This document shows, piece after piece, positions 1-10,285 of a stretch of 64,000 nucleotides of DNA. The position numbers were made by a program, and so were the translations under genes. Origin of the DNA: Oscarella lobularis (Eukaryota; Porifera; Homoscleromorpha; Homosclerophorida; Oscarellidae); the NCBI RefSeq assembly GCF_947507565.1, contig NC_089187.1:1302001-1366000 (forward strand), in the 5' to 3' direction. Below the pieces are notes generated by a model. The model worked only from the letters and a program-made list of their open reading frames with translations, was not told where the DNA came from and ran no database searches. Each line of letters begins with the position of its first letter. Within the stretch, counting starts at the first letter, position 1.

Positions 1-293
1 ATACACGGTAGCACATTACATTTTTCGTTTCTCAAGAGCCTCCAACTGGAGGCGAAGGCAGTGTCGTTGCCGTCACATTTTTCCTGTAGCTTTTTAATTG
101 ATGTAATGTCCCGAAATTAAATTCTAAAAATTAATTTTTCTGAATTTGCTCAAAATAACATTAAAATGTATTACTTTTTATCGATTATAGCTATAATTTT
201 TTTGTCTGAACATCGTGCCCGTTTCTTATAATTTTTTCTCACTTCTAGCTTAACGACTGCCAAATACAAACGCCAATCAACTTGACAGCGAAG

Positions 294-448
294 ATGGCAA
301 GAATAACATTGTACCTTCAGCTGCTATGTGTAGCTGTTCAAGCAAACTTAAAGGTTTGTTTTGTAAAAAATAGGTAAAACTAATGAAATCATATTGTCTC
401 CTTCTTACCTTTAGAAAAATTGCCCAACTCAATCACTAAAAGAAAAGT
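294..448 (+). CDS. Possible small secreted protein, two short exons
   Basis: An ATG at 294 opens a 20-residue stretch (MARITLYLQLLCVAVQANLK) that reads as a signal peptide: a basic residue, a hydrophobic leucine/valine core and a small residue before the end. It runs into a GT at 354, and an AG at 414 closes a 61-bp intron without shifting frame. The second exon gives only eleven residues (one cysteine) before a stop at 448. A further exon could splice out before this stop. Downstream, 500-660 holds a GC-rich stretch encoding Arg-rich or Gly-rich peptides depending on frame and an acidic Asp run from GAT triplets, which may belong to the same transcript. I do not recognise the protein. Confidence 0.3.
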
Positions 449-2990
449 GATTAAAATTATATTATTAACGAGCTGGCTACAAAGTGACTCTTACTTTGCC
501 AATCATGGACGTAGTCCTCGGCGGCCAGGGCGACGTCGTCGGTGGTGGGGCCGTCAACGGTCGCGAGGGCGGCGGCAGCGGCGACGTCGTCGGTCAAGGC
601 GGCAGTTCGTTCCTACGATGATGATGATTATGATGATGATAATCAAGTTTTAGTTATAGAGAGCGACGAATCATTCGTTCGTGCGCCATGCGCCTTCGAA
701 CGTTTACCTGATCGCAAACAAGCGTCCATTTCTTCTCGTACGAATATTCGGCCATAGCCGTCGCTTTGTCTGCTGGCAAGTTCATCGTTTCCTGCAAACT
801 GGCATTAACTAACGATCGACGAGACGTCGCTGACTATCTTTTCTTACGAGTATCTTAGTGACACGTATTCCGGTTAAGGCCCTGCAATGGGGTCTGTATT
901 TCTGGAGTGCCAACGAGCACTTATATACCAGACTACATTCACGTGACCTAACTATTTTTTAACATGCATGTTCCCGAATGCGAATACGCCACACTTAGGG
1001 TTACACCAGGTAGGGAATAACAAAAGTAGACAGCAAGGACAAGCCCCCCCCCCCCCCCCCCCATCGCTAATGTTAGAGCCCAGGAGTTATCAATCCACTC
1101 ACGGTGCCAGTCGATAGCCGAGAACCCATACGTTACACGAGCGATCCAGTATCCAAACATGGTCATTGGAAAGCACCCGTCACATCGTCTAGAGTCCATA
1201 ATGAGTCCCTATTAGGTTTTCTCGACAGTTAACCGCCAGTTCCATGTTCAATTTTGAACAGAGGGAGCATAGTGGTAAAGTGTGACCTTGAACTTGACGG
1301 GGGATCAGTGCTGCCGCCAGTACTGGGTTCAAGGGTCAGGGTTTGCACGGGTTAGGACAGAAGAAGAAGAAAGTGAAAAGTCTGGCCTCCATTTTCACAT
1401 TTTTCGTGAGAGAAGAGGGTCCAAGACTTTTTGCCTCGATTTCTGTGCCCGTGTGTCGTCTTGGCCATTAAGAATATCGTCCAAATGGTCGTCAAGACTA
1501 TATTAAATATCATCCTTTATAATTTGGGCGATTTTTTATTTATAGTCATTGTACGCATGCGCAACACGTGACAACGAACAAACCACTTCTATGGCTTCGC
1601 CCGCGCCGGAATCACATTCAAAAACACGACCGGGACTTTAAAACGTGAGTTTAAAGCATAGCGTGCGCGCATATCATGGCGAAGGTAAAAGTCGTTCCCC
1701 CTTCGCTTTGACCCCTCGGTTCACTCCTCCCTTCGTCTTTGGTTTGTTCGATGGTCAGCGTGAAACGATGGCGAAAAAGGAAGTTGAACTGGACGAGGTT
1801 TGTCTTTTGAAATGTTCTACCGGTTGGTCGGACGATTCTACCGGTTTTAGGATTCTATCGCTAGAAGATTTTACGGCTTAATTATCACGCGTGAAATGCT
1901 TGTGGAAGCTACCACACGGGTACGCGTGATTTACGCGCATACCGTATTCGCGCGAAGAGTGTACCTGCGGGAATAGAGCCCTGGTTTCGAATAGATCCCC
2001 GTTAATAAAGAGAGTTCTCTCGACTAATTAGTAAGGCAAAGGCTAAATTTAGACGTAGCTCACTTGCGGCAGTACTTAAAAACACTGCTGGCGTTCGAAA
2101 ATTGAATTCAAGCTTAAAAAAGGACTTTTTTGAACGTTTGCCTTGGGTTATTACAGGGATGATATAATAGAGCCCCGGGGCTCTGTTCGCGCGAGTATGG
2201 TATATTATTCGACATTACATGCGGCATAGACGAAAAAGATAAAGAGAAGATCTTGACGGCAGTTTCGCTATTGTCTGATGCTGCTTCTCGAGCAAAGGCT
2301 GCTGTAGGTACATATTGGTCTAGAGAATTACTTATCTTGGGTTACTCTGTCTAAGTTCACCATTCCCTTACTTACGCTTATTTTTCTTGTTCGCTTCCTC
2401 GTTGTTTTCTGCACTAAAATAATTCCAGTTCGTGCCTTGGCGTACTTCCAGGACTAATTTGATGAACTTTAGGCCGTCGCCGCGCCTGTTTGAAACGGCT
2501 AAGTAGATCAGCAAAGAGAAAAACGCTGCTTGAAGAAAGAAGGCCTAGGTGTTAGCACCCCCAGCGTTCAGGCGCGCGGTTCTCTCAGTCAATAGAGACA
2601 CAAAGGAGACAATGAAGACAACAAATAGGTCGGGTTCAGCGCTGCGCCAGTTTCTCATAGTCGCGATCGCAACGAGTCATTCACGCTCCCGAGCTCCAAT
2701 AACCGTCTCAGAAAGTATTGGACATTTTTGCCTTTCACGAGCATCCTTAGCGACGGCATTTTAAGAATTTCTTTCAATAGTTTAAGCTACACAAAATCAA
2801 GTTTGAACGGATAGAGACAAAGCTATTACTTTACTTACCCGACGTCGATTTGATTTGTATTTGGCTTTGAATAGCCAAAGGGAGTAAAGATTTTGAGTGT
2901 TTTCATCTTGCGATTTGTGAGATGAAGTGAAGAAGCTCTCTCGTGGTGCTGTTTATAAGTTGTAAGCTGGCCCGCCCATTCTCCAGCTGG
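449..2990. other. No recognisable gene; low-complexity tracts only
   Basis: Reading frames here are short (under about 85 codons) and show no motif. Visible features are a GAT-rich triplet tract at about 617-645 and a run of 19 C at 1044-1062. An open frame at 1645-1881 has a plausible ATG at 1768 followed by an acidic stretch but no family resemblance. No element boundaries or inverted repeats were recognised. Confidence 0.4.
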
Positions 2991-3044
2991 AGCCAAAAGG
3001 AATGACTGCTACAGTGCACCCACGCATAAGGTTCCCACGTGTCC

Positions 3045-3385
3045 CTTTCCCGAATTTCGCCGCGTAATTATAAATGAGAAAGATTCCCTATCTTTTCGCT
3101 AACTCGAAACGATAGTGACATTCTTTCTCTAAGATTTGGTCGAACGATTAGTCACTCGGATACTGATCGAGTAGCGATTTTGAGTTCGATTTTTCGTTTG
3201 CCTACAATTTCGCTGGAAATTATAGTTGCTGAGGGCGTTTTCTAGAGCCTACGATGCAATTCGCGATTCGGCGCCGTCGCGAAACAAGATAAATTGGAAA
3301 GCTAAAAACTTTGGTCGAAGCGATTTTCAATCTTTCGCGTAGTTTAAAAGTTATTCGTTGTCATGGGCGTGGCTTCACGATGTCA
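3045..3385. repeat. Dispersed non-coding repeat, copy 1
   Basis: Shares blocks with 34,600-35,075 in the same order and orientation. These include TCTCTAAGATTTGGTCGAA, CGTTTGCCTACAATT, CGTTTTCTAGAG followed by a CTACG..GATTCGCGAT block, TTTGGTCGA.GCGATTTT and CATGGGCGTGGCT. The second copy has about 100 extra bases in the middle. No coding potential is seen. It is probably an old SINE/MITE-like or element-end repeat, and it directly adjoins the broken RecQ segment. Confidence 0.6.
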
Positions 3386-4187
3386 AGGACATTTGATTTC
3401 TTTGATCAAACGGCAGTCTTTCGGCTTCCAATAGACATCTGAACGCGACTTAGCACCTGATCGTCCGCCTCGTCCACTTTTCTGGAAGTAGTCGTCTATG
3501 CTTTGCGGAGCGACCAGGCTCTCAATGACCGTTTCTTTGATGTGCGGAGTAGTATTGGAATGATACATTGCAACAAGTCGGTTCTTAGTAATGTAAGAAG
3601 CTCCCCCGGAAAAATACGAGTCCTCACCAAGATTGAAATGAAAGAAACAGAACAGTTCTGCGCACAGATTTAGGGACCGGCAGTACACAATCGTCCGTGG
3701 AGCTTGACGCTTGGGAGCTTTAATTAAGTGAGGTCATCAGTGTCCTCATTTCGCTGTGAATATAAGGGCGTGAATGAACAGAGTAAAAAATGTTAGTCCT
3801 ATCTCGACACTTGCTGATGACTTTACAGCGTTCCATTTGTAGACATTTTACGATGTCTTTTCTAACGTTCAAAATTGCTGTGGTAGTGCAAGCTAATAGT
3901 GAGGTGCCCTTAGGCACTAACGCCCTTACTTCGTGAAGTTGATCGTATGCAGGACGGAAGTCTCTGTTCCATTTCGATACGCAGTGCGCCTCATCCACGA
4001 CAACAGCCATTACACTGATAGTGATAAGTATTTCGTTACACAACAAATCTTTAGGTGCATCCGCTCCAGACGGCAAAAAAGCTGCGCTCACGTCCACCTT
4101 TCTCAAAGACTTAACTTGTTCAATCATGAGTGAAATCAATGGACATATCTGCGATAAACAATCTGATCTAACCATGTAATCATACAC
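3383..4187 (-). pseudogene. RecQ-family DNA helicase fragment, broken
   Basis: Two minus-strand frames, 4187-3720 and 3688-3383, together give the middle of a RecQ-type superfamily-2 helicase. The upstream part has motif Ia (PLISLMIEQVKSL), the DEAH box (VVVDEAHCVSKW) and a degenerate motif III (LLACTTTAI). The downstream part has the second RecA lobe, an arginine-finger motif VI (QKSGRGGRSG) and YWKPKD. Walker A is absent, and about 30 residues covering motif V appear deleted between VIESL and the motif VI region. A frame change separates the two parts. It lies immediately against the truncated Helitron Rep at about 4190. Its motif sequences differ from the RecQ-like gene at 16.3 kb, so it is not simply a copy of that gene. 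It is non-functional as read. Confidence 0.75.
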
Positions 4188-5199
4188 AAAGCAGCCATGT
4201 CGGATCCTTTGTTGACATACTTAATGACGTATTGGATTGCTGTGACACTGCTGCAAATCTCGACGTTGATATGAGAGTCAAACATCTCGCTGAGCATCGG
4301 TGAATATGGCACAACCTATCGATTGTTGATAGTCACTTCGCGGCCGAGCACCTTTCGAGTTCTTGTGTTACCGCCTTCGCCAGGTTTTCACCTGCGGTAT
4401 AGGAGACATCCGTCGTTTGAGTATTGCGTTTCACTAATAAACTGCTTTGGAAAATCCTTGCTACGTTTTCCATCTTTCGTGCAGGGGGCGTTGGGATTCA
4501 TTTCCCACAGCAACCGTGTATCATGTTGGACGTCACGATGTCGTTTAGGCGAGGGTTTGTAGCCTTGTCTGGTATTTCAGCCGATATAATGGAATCTATG
4601 TTTTCTGCGCGTATTGGGTTTTGAAGCTAAAGCTGCGTGTGAGAGTGTGGAAGTCCTCTTTTTGCCACTCAATTGAGCAGACGTGGAGCTTGAACTTTTC
4701 CAAAAAAAATTTCTATGTCAGTTCCTTCATAATCGCCTTCTTTTTTAAGTTGAATGCTCGTGCAATGATGTCCGGCCTGTCGTTTGCTTTCTGCGTTGTG
4801 AAAAGTTCATTTTAATCTTTCCACTTTGGATTACACGTCATGGTAATGAAAAGAGAACGTCGCCCAAACGTGCGGACGTAGGTCATTGCGTCGTGGGTGC
4901 GTTGATGCATGTAGCGTGGCCCGCCCGTAAAAGTGCTGGATATAATTTTCTGTCCAATGTTGGCAGGATTTTCGTCGTTATGAAGTACAGTGGAACCTCG
5001 GTTAACGGCCACCTTGATAACACGGCCACCTTGTTATTCCGGCCAGTATTTTGTGTCCCGGACGATCTTAGTACAATCTGTTTACATTTTTACCTGATAA
5101 TACGGCCACCTGAATAATGCGTATTGCGGTCACTTTTTCGCGTTCTTCACACATTTATTCACTCTTTATTGCGGCCACAGATTCATGCTTTTTCATAAA

Positions 5200-5540
5200 G
5201 TTCTCTAAGTCTCCTTATATGAGATTTTCTTCCTGTAAACTGGTATATGCAAGGCACTTCGTCTCCCAGACCAACACCTCTGTTTGTACGACGGCCTGTC
5301 ACTGCACGTGCATATGACGCGGTTTCCCGCATAGGAAAGAAAATAAAACGTCTGTCTACTTACTGGACGCGGAACGTGTCCGACAAGTTCGCCCTTCATA
5401 ACAGCCACTGCCCTGTTGTCGTACCTATTCTGTGCTTCCCTTTTCAGCGAAAGAATTTCTGCGTCCAAACGACATGATAAACATGATGTCCGCGAACGTA
5501 CGACCTCAATTCGTACACGTCTTGTGCCTGTTGGTTCATG
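5200..5540 (-). pseudogene. HIRAN-like domain reading frame inside Tigger 1
   Basis: Read on the minus strand, 5540-5460 gives a start with YELRSYVRGHHVYHVVWT. After a frame change, 5468-5210 gives NRYDNRAVAVMKGELVGHV then PRPVSR..FYFL. The order (an RGHHVY..WT block, then N.YD..AVAV, then VGHVPR..SR..FL) matches the HIRAN-like domain found in many marine-invertebrate proteins. HIRAN domains bind 3' ends of DNA in HLTF-type remodellers. The frame is broken once near 5465 and its later part ends at the in-frame stop by 5205. It lies between the Tigger end and the transposase start on the opposite strand, so it is either a captured host domain or a second gene of this element. Confidence 0.6.
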
Positions 5541-5589
5541 ATCCTAAAACCATTCCGAAGCTAGTGCGCACGCGCTGTTTGCTGCTTAA

Positions 5590-6770
5590 GATGGCCTCCC
5601 GGAAGACCTCGCGCAAGGAGCTTACCCTCAAAGAGAGAGTTGCCGTTTTAGAGTACGCGAGAAAGAATCCAAAGGAGGAACTCGGAAGCTGAGCGAAGTG
5701 TTCCAATGCGGCCGAACGCAAATTCAATCGATTCTGAAAGATTATGGAGAGTTTTCGAGCAAACAATCCTTTGTTGAGAAAACGGAAGCGGGAATCTGAA
5801 CTGAGCGACAGTTTATCGCTGGTATTCATTGGCAAGGGAAAGAGATATTCCAGTGACGGGGCCTATGCTTCAAGAGGAGGCCCTTAAAATAGGAAAGATC
5901 TGGGGTGAAAAAGATTTCAAAGCTTCAAATGGTTGGCTCAGCAACTTTAAAAAACGCCATAACATAGCTCAATTTGTCGTAAGAGGCGAATCTGCAGAAG
6001 TCCGCGAAGTAGTGGCGGCGTGGTACGACAGACTGCAATCACTTTTCGGCAGCTATAAAGCGACCCAAATTTGGAATGCTGATGAAACGGCCTGCTTCTA
6101 CAGAGCGCTTCCCGATAAAACTCTGGCAACAAAGGGGCGAGCATGCAAAGGTGGAAGAAAAGCTAAAGATCGCCTCACAAATCTTGCTAGAGCAGTTGAT
6201 GTTTTGACTGCCATTTGCTGGATTCGTCGGATCAAGCAAGCTTGGAACGACGTCAAGCCACGCACCATTGTCAACTGTTTTGCGCATTGCGGCGCAGTTC
6301 CAATAGAAGACGACACAGTAGATCCTTTCGCCGACTTGTTAGAAGAGGAAAGTGAGCAGTCTCCCGCTCTGCAAACACTGGTTAGCCAGAATGATCCTAC
6401 TCTATTCGGTATGGAGTACTTTAGGAGCGGCGACGAGGTTGCCACCTGCGCAACAATTGATGAGAGCGATTGGAGAAAAAGCCTTCTATCTGTTGCGGTA
6501 GAAAAAATAACAACCAAAAAAATACGTTCTGACGACGAACAAATAAACGATGAAGATTCTTATGACGAAGTAGAGATAGAAAAAATGCGCCATCATTTCT
6601 TATAGCCAAGCCATCTCCGTTGCCCAACAACTTGTGCAGTTTGCCGATGAAAGGGGGGATGAAGTTGTCGGAAGCGCAGCATTTGATCTAGCCACAAAAC
6701 TGAAGGAATCGAAGTTGAAGTGTTCCCGTGTTCAGACAACTGTCACAGAATACTTTACAAAATTGCATTG
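5590..6770 (+). pseudogene. Tigger/pogo transposase, internally deleted
   Basis: Starts at ATG 5590 with a CENP-B/psq-type helix-turn-helix (KELTLKERVAVLEYA). It is frameshifted at about 5690 and again near 5830, then open to 6605. Visible are the second DNA-binding domain (GWLSNFKKRHNI) and the first catalytic block (IWNADETACFYR, LPDKTLATKGR). The next residues jump from KDRLTNLARAVDVLTAI to the C-terminal AWNDVKPRTIVNCFAHCG block. About 150 residues holding the second and third catalytic aspartates are therefore deleted. A stop at 6605 is followed by a readable C-terminus in another frame ending VTEYFTKLH at 6770. It cannot encode an active enzyme. Confidence 0.85.
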
Positions 6771-6982
6771 ACTGCTCTATCTTTATGTTGCCTTATTGTG
6801 TTTTGGTCTGTAGACGTTGTCCTTTGCCCATGGTGTTCGTACATAGATTTGGTTCGAGCAGTGGTTTGAGCACGCTTTAGACTAACGCACGTTAACGGCA
6901 CTTTTTGATATAACGGACACCTTCGTAAAGCGGCCAAATGATTTTTGCCCAAAGGTGACCGGATTAACGAGGTTCCACTGTA

Positions 6983-8446
6983 TAGCGTCGGTGAAGTCGG
7001 AGTAAGTCTCAGCTCTTAACTTCTTTTGATCTCTTCTGAGAAAGTTGAGTCTCTCGGTTTCGATTATGACGTACATGACAACGACGAATTGCTGCATTAG
7101 CCATCGACAGCGTTGCAAAGTGGTGAACTTCGGTAGTGGCCGAATCATAAGCATATGGCTGTAGAATTGCATAGAAGATACCTTTCGGTATTTGCTGGTA
7201 CGATAGTCAATCGAGTAGCCGTCTTCTCGTTTGGGAAAAATAACTGTATACTGCAGAGGGTCGTAGCTTCGGTGTGTTTCTGAAATGCGGTCGAGACGTC
7301 GGTCATCCAGATACTGGAGAACAATGTGTCCCCTGCCGTATTTTTCGTTCGCCATCAACACTGCAACCTCTTCGCAGGAAGGGGCATTATATCGCCCTGG
7401 GTGGGCGTTAGTGGGTCGCTCATTTGCGTCAATAACCAATTTGTACTCTTCTCCGTGTTCGGAAAGAATTTCGCGCGCTTTTTTCAAGCTGCGGACGTAA
7501 GCATTGTTGGTGTGCAACATTCTCTGCAAGTGTAGAAGAATTTCATCGTCGAGGCCTGGGATGACGTTGTTTCGTAGAGACGCTTCGACGTGCTCGTCAC
7601 CGACAAAGTAGAGTTGAGCAAATTTTGGACCGGTGTTTTGGCTTGGGAAGAGGCCGCCAATTCGGTGGTATACTTGTCCTTGAACCTTGAAACACGGAGA
7701 CCGACCTCCTGAGAAGTGAATCCCATGGAAGTCATGTTGAAAGCCGAATTGTATTTCCGAATATTAGCGAGGAAATGCGTCGACTTTCGGTTTCAGCCAA
7801 TAGTAGCTGATCGAGAGGATGCGGAAGTGTTTGTAGTAGTGGTATTGGAACCTCGACCTTTCCGTAATTGCAGCGGACACCCATAGCCTCTTCAGGCCAA
7901 AAGAGAGCATGACAAAAATGACATTCGATCGACATTCGTCCAATGTCGTTAGGTATGACAATGCCTGGAGCGTGGAAAAATGTATTCAACAATTGCGAAT
8001 AATTGAAATCGAGAAGCTATAGACCTGTACGCAGTAGGTCTGTGATCGCGTGCTAAACGCTGGGTTTCTCTGCTGGTCTCCGTCGGCGGCGTAGAAATGA
8101 TCTCCGTCTCATTCGGCGGCGTAGAAATGATCCCCGTCTCCGTCGGTGGCGTCGCATCGTCAGTTCTAGGAGACAAAGAGGATGAGTGTCCCCCATGCCC
8201 AACGTACCTTTGAGTGTGTTCTTGCGTCGTAGAATGAGCCGCTGGGTCCTTTGCAGACTCAGTCGAAGAGCATCGATCTTGTTTCATTATAGAGCGTTGA
8301 TCATCCGTCTGCTTTCGAGCAATATCGCTACGGCTTCGACGTCGATGAGACTCCGGAGGGTCATTTTGTTCTTTTCTAGATTGTCTTTCTTTGTACCGCT
8401 TCGCTCTTCGCGTCGTGGTAAGGAGGGTTCGTTTTTTGGGTGGCAT
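6983..8446 (-). pseudogene. Helitron 1 Rep, N-terminal half, frameshifted
   Basis: Rolling-circle replication initiator of a Helitron, which would nick and join single strands in the nucleus. The segments in order are a basic N-terminus with a tandem PPTET/PPNET stretch encoded at about 8085-8145, then a Cys/His block (CHFCHALFWPEEA), then the Helitron-like N-terminal domain. The same block order with similar wording is seen in Helitron 2 (15.69-14.2 kb), which supports the reading frame and the start at 8446. Frame changes occur near 7.99, 7.73 and 7.53 kb. The coding sequence runs directly into the Tigger insertion, where the frame LRAETYSDFTDAI is cut and the target TA is duplicated. Confidence 0.75.
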
Positions 8447-8743
8447 ATTCGAAAAAGCTTTGCAAGAACCCGTACGTTTGTCGGGAACGGTCCCTGATAC
8501 AGGGAAACGCCAAATTCTGCACATTTTCACGGAACAAACAACGTCGTGTGCTTTTCTCTCTCGCTAGGCTTAAGGTGGTTGCTCCCTGTAAAATAAAACT
8601 GCCGACTTACACTTTTCAGTAAGTTCTAATACTTTCTGACTGTATTACAATTTTTAGTTGTATATTTTTTAAATAAAATATTTTTCAATTTTTTGTGCGC
8701 CATTTTATGTTCAGAAGATGTCTCAAGTTTTGAATGACTAGAA

Positions 8744-9037
8744 ATGGAGAGTTATCGATTTTGTGGCGTAATGGTGAGAAGCTTTATGAATAAGAAGCAT
8801 TTTTCAACCTGTCGGGATCGCTGCTCTATTGAAAATATTGATGACATTGCTATTGAAAGCCTGGATGAGGAGAAAGTGATCCTGAAGAATGCTCAAGTAG
8901 TTGGTGTGCTTGATTTCCAGAATGTCATAAAGTGCTTGCATTGCAGTGGATCCGTTATGGAAGAAGATGCTGGCTTCGATAGCTGCCTTATGTTACAGAT
9001 GATATCAGGTAGCAGAAGTCTGTCATCTTCGATTTGA
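8744..9037 (+). pseudogene. RPA-like zinc-ribbon fragment
   Basis: A 97-codon frame contains ILKNAQVVGVLDFQNVIKC then LHCSG, and later SCLMLQ. This parallels the C-terminal zinc-ribbon of the RPA-like gene just downstream, where IKGAVIMGVGGLEKYVKC is followed by CRGRV and DCCLCH. The fragment has only part of the cysteine set and no complete OB fold. It is probably a second, truncated copy of the same gene family in tandem, or an upstream exon set of a longer RPA70-like gene. Confidence 0.45.
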
Positions 9038-9122
9038 TTCGGGATTGTTACCGAACATTCGGGCATTGTGTGTCTGTTATTGTTAGGACTTGTTTCAGTG
9101 TTTGTTAGAGTGCGGACTGAGA

Positions 9123-10285
9123 ATGAGCTTACAAAGAGTCGACCTCGGAGAGTTTCGAAAGGTGTCGGATGTGCCTTCATCTGATGGAACGGCGAAGGTC
9201 CACGGTGTAGTAAGAGGCCTTACGCCCATGAGACGCGGAAAGCGAGAATATTTCGCTGCACTTCTGTGCGACAATTCGAAGCGATTACGTATTCACGGCT
9301 TCGATGCTCTTATTCGCGAGCGCTTAGTACCGTTTCAGTGGGAGAATAAGGCTGTAATGCTGAGCGGGTGCCAAGTGATGAAGAATAAGTCAACCGGAGA
9401 AGTTGAGCTGAGACTGGGTAGCAACGTCAAGGTTGCTCCGTCGAGCGAAGCCTTTTCGGTTGACGTCATTGAGGAGAGGAAGGTTCTATCTCTAAGCGAG
9501 GTGAGTGGTTAGATGAGTTAGATCCTGCATAATAACATAGAGATCTTAGGTTGATAAGGAGGCAGCCTTAACTTTGGTTAGCGTGAAAGCGAAAATATTG
9601 AAGGTTTGTGGGGAGGAAATCGTGGGGGGGAAAGCGAAAGGCGCAGATGAGCATCCAGAGGGTGCTTCTTGGGGATGCTTCCGGGGTGCTTTGGTTGACG
9701 TTGTGGGAGGGGGATATAGGGAGATTGGAAGTAGAGAAGACGTATCGATTGGAAGATGTCCGTGTAAAGGACTTCTTGGGAGAAAAGAGTCTGTCCGGCG
9801 CCGAAGGTTGGAATTTTGAAGAAGTTGAGGATATCGGAGCTGAGTGCGTGGGGTTGGAGGTGAAAGGGAAAGGAGAAGCGGTGGAGAAGGAGATAAAGGG
9901 AGCTGTCATCATGGGTGTCGGCGGCTTGGAGAAGTATGTGAAGTGCGCGATGGAAGCTTGCCGCGGTCGTGTGATGTATGCTGACGGTGCGAGGATTGGG
10001 GACTGCTGTCTCTGCCATGTGTCACAGAGAGTGCTTGGTAATCTTGTCGAAGTAAGCGCCGAATTGAAGTTGGTGGCGAGAAATGGAGACAGATTGGCGG
10101 TGGACGCGTGTAAAGATGTTGTCGAATTATTGACGGGCGTGCAAGTCTGCGATGTGACGAAGGAGCATCTGTTGTTTGTCGAGAGCTTTGATGGCCGGAT
10201 CATTAACGGAATTTTGCGTGATGTAAAGCAAAATGGAAGTGAGGACGAATCAATCGCAATGGATGATTGCGAAAGTGGATCGTGA
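9123..10285 (+). CDS. RPA1-like OB-fold/zinc-ribbon ssDNA-binding protein
   Basis: Exon 1 (9123-9500) and exon 2 (9550-10285) join through a 49-bp GT-AG intron in frame (LSLSE|VDKEAA). Exon 1 encodes an OB-like segment. Exon 2 starts a second OB fold (LTLVSVKAKILKV; VLLGDASGVLWLTLW; LEVEKTYRLEDVRVKDF). It then has a zinc-ribbon-like region with Cys in KYVKC, EACRG, GDCCLCH, and a C-terminal OB segment ending DDCESGS. This order is that of the large subunit of replication protein A, which coats single-stranded DNA in the nucleus. A run of seven G at 9625-9631 throws the frame by one base; six G would keep one frame throughout, so this is a frameshift, polymorphism or sequencing slip. It is divergent from Helitron 1. 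Animal Helitrons often carry RPA-like genes, so I infer a Helitron partner gene, though a host gene is possible. Confidence 0.65.

Larger units (their letters stand above)
4988..6980 (+). mobile_element. Tigger 1 DNA transposon inserted in Helitron 1
   Basis: Both ends carry the Tigger-type inverted repeat, CAGTGGAACCTCGGTTAA at 4988 and its complement ending at 6980. Each is flanked by a TA dinucleotide (4986-4987 and 6981-6982), the target duplication of the Tc1/mariner/pogo superfamily. Subterminal copies of a CGGCCACC motif recur at 5015-5110 and again near the other end. Removing the element rejoins the interrupted Helitron domain. It contains a damaged plus-strand transposase and, on the minus strand, a HIRAN-like frame. 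Length is 1,993 bp. Confidence 0.9.
4190..8446 (-). mobile_element. Helitron 1, truncated, split by a Tigger insertion
   Basis: Minus-strand Helitron Rep remnants run from a start at 8446 (MPPKKRTLL, Ser/Thr/Pro-rich N-terminus) through a zinc-finger-like block (8.0-7.7 kb, IPNDIGRMSIECHFCHALF) and the Helitron-like N-terminal domain (7.53-6.98 kb, SYDPLQY..FP). After the Tigger at 4988-6980 it resumes at 5012-4812 (TGGPRYMHQRTHDAMTYVR, FITMTCNPKWKD). DNA from 4.80 to 4.20 kb still matches Helitron 2 at 14.0-13.38 kb but is badly decayed. Homology stops at about 4195, where a RecQ fragment begins. No Pif1-type helicase half is present. Several frameshifts break the frame (for example near 7.5 and 7.7 kb). 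Confidence 0.8.

Noticed and set aside
1645-1881. 78-codon frame with an acidic end
   Set aside because: No motif, no splice support, and length is within chance for this composition.
9568-10203. 211-codon and 146-codon minus-strand open frames, Ser/Thr/Pro-rich
   Set aside because: They are the antisense of the RPA-like gene, which shows clear domain motifs on plus; no motif on minus.
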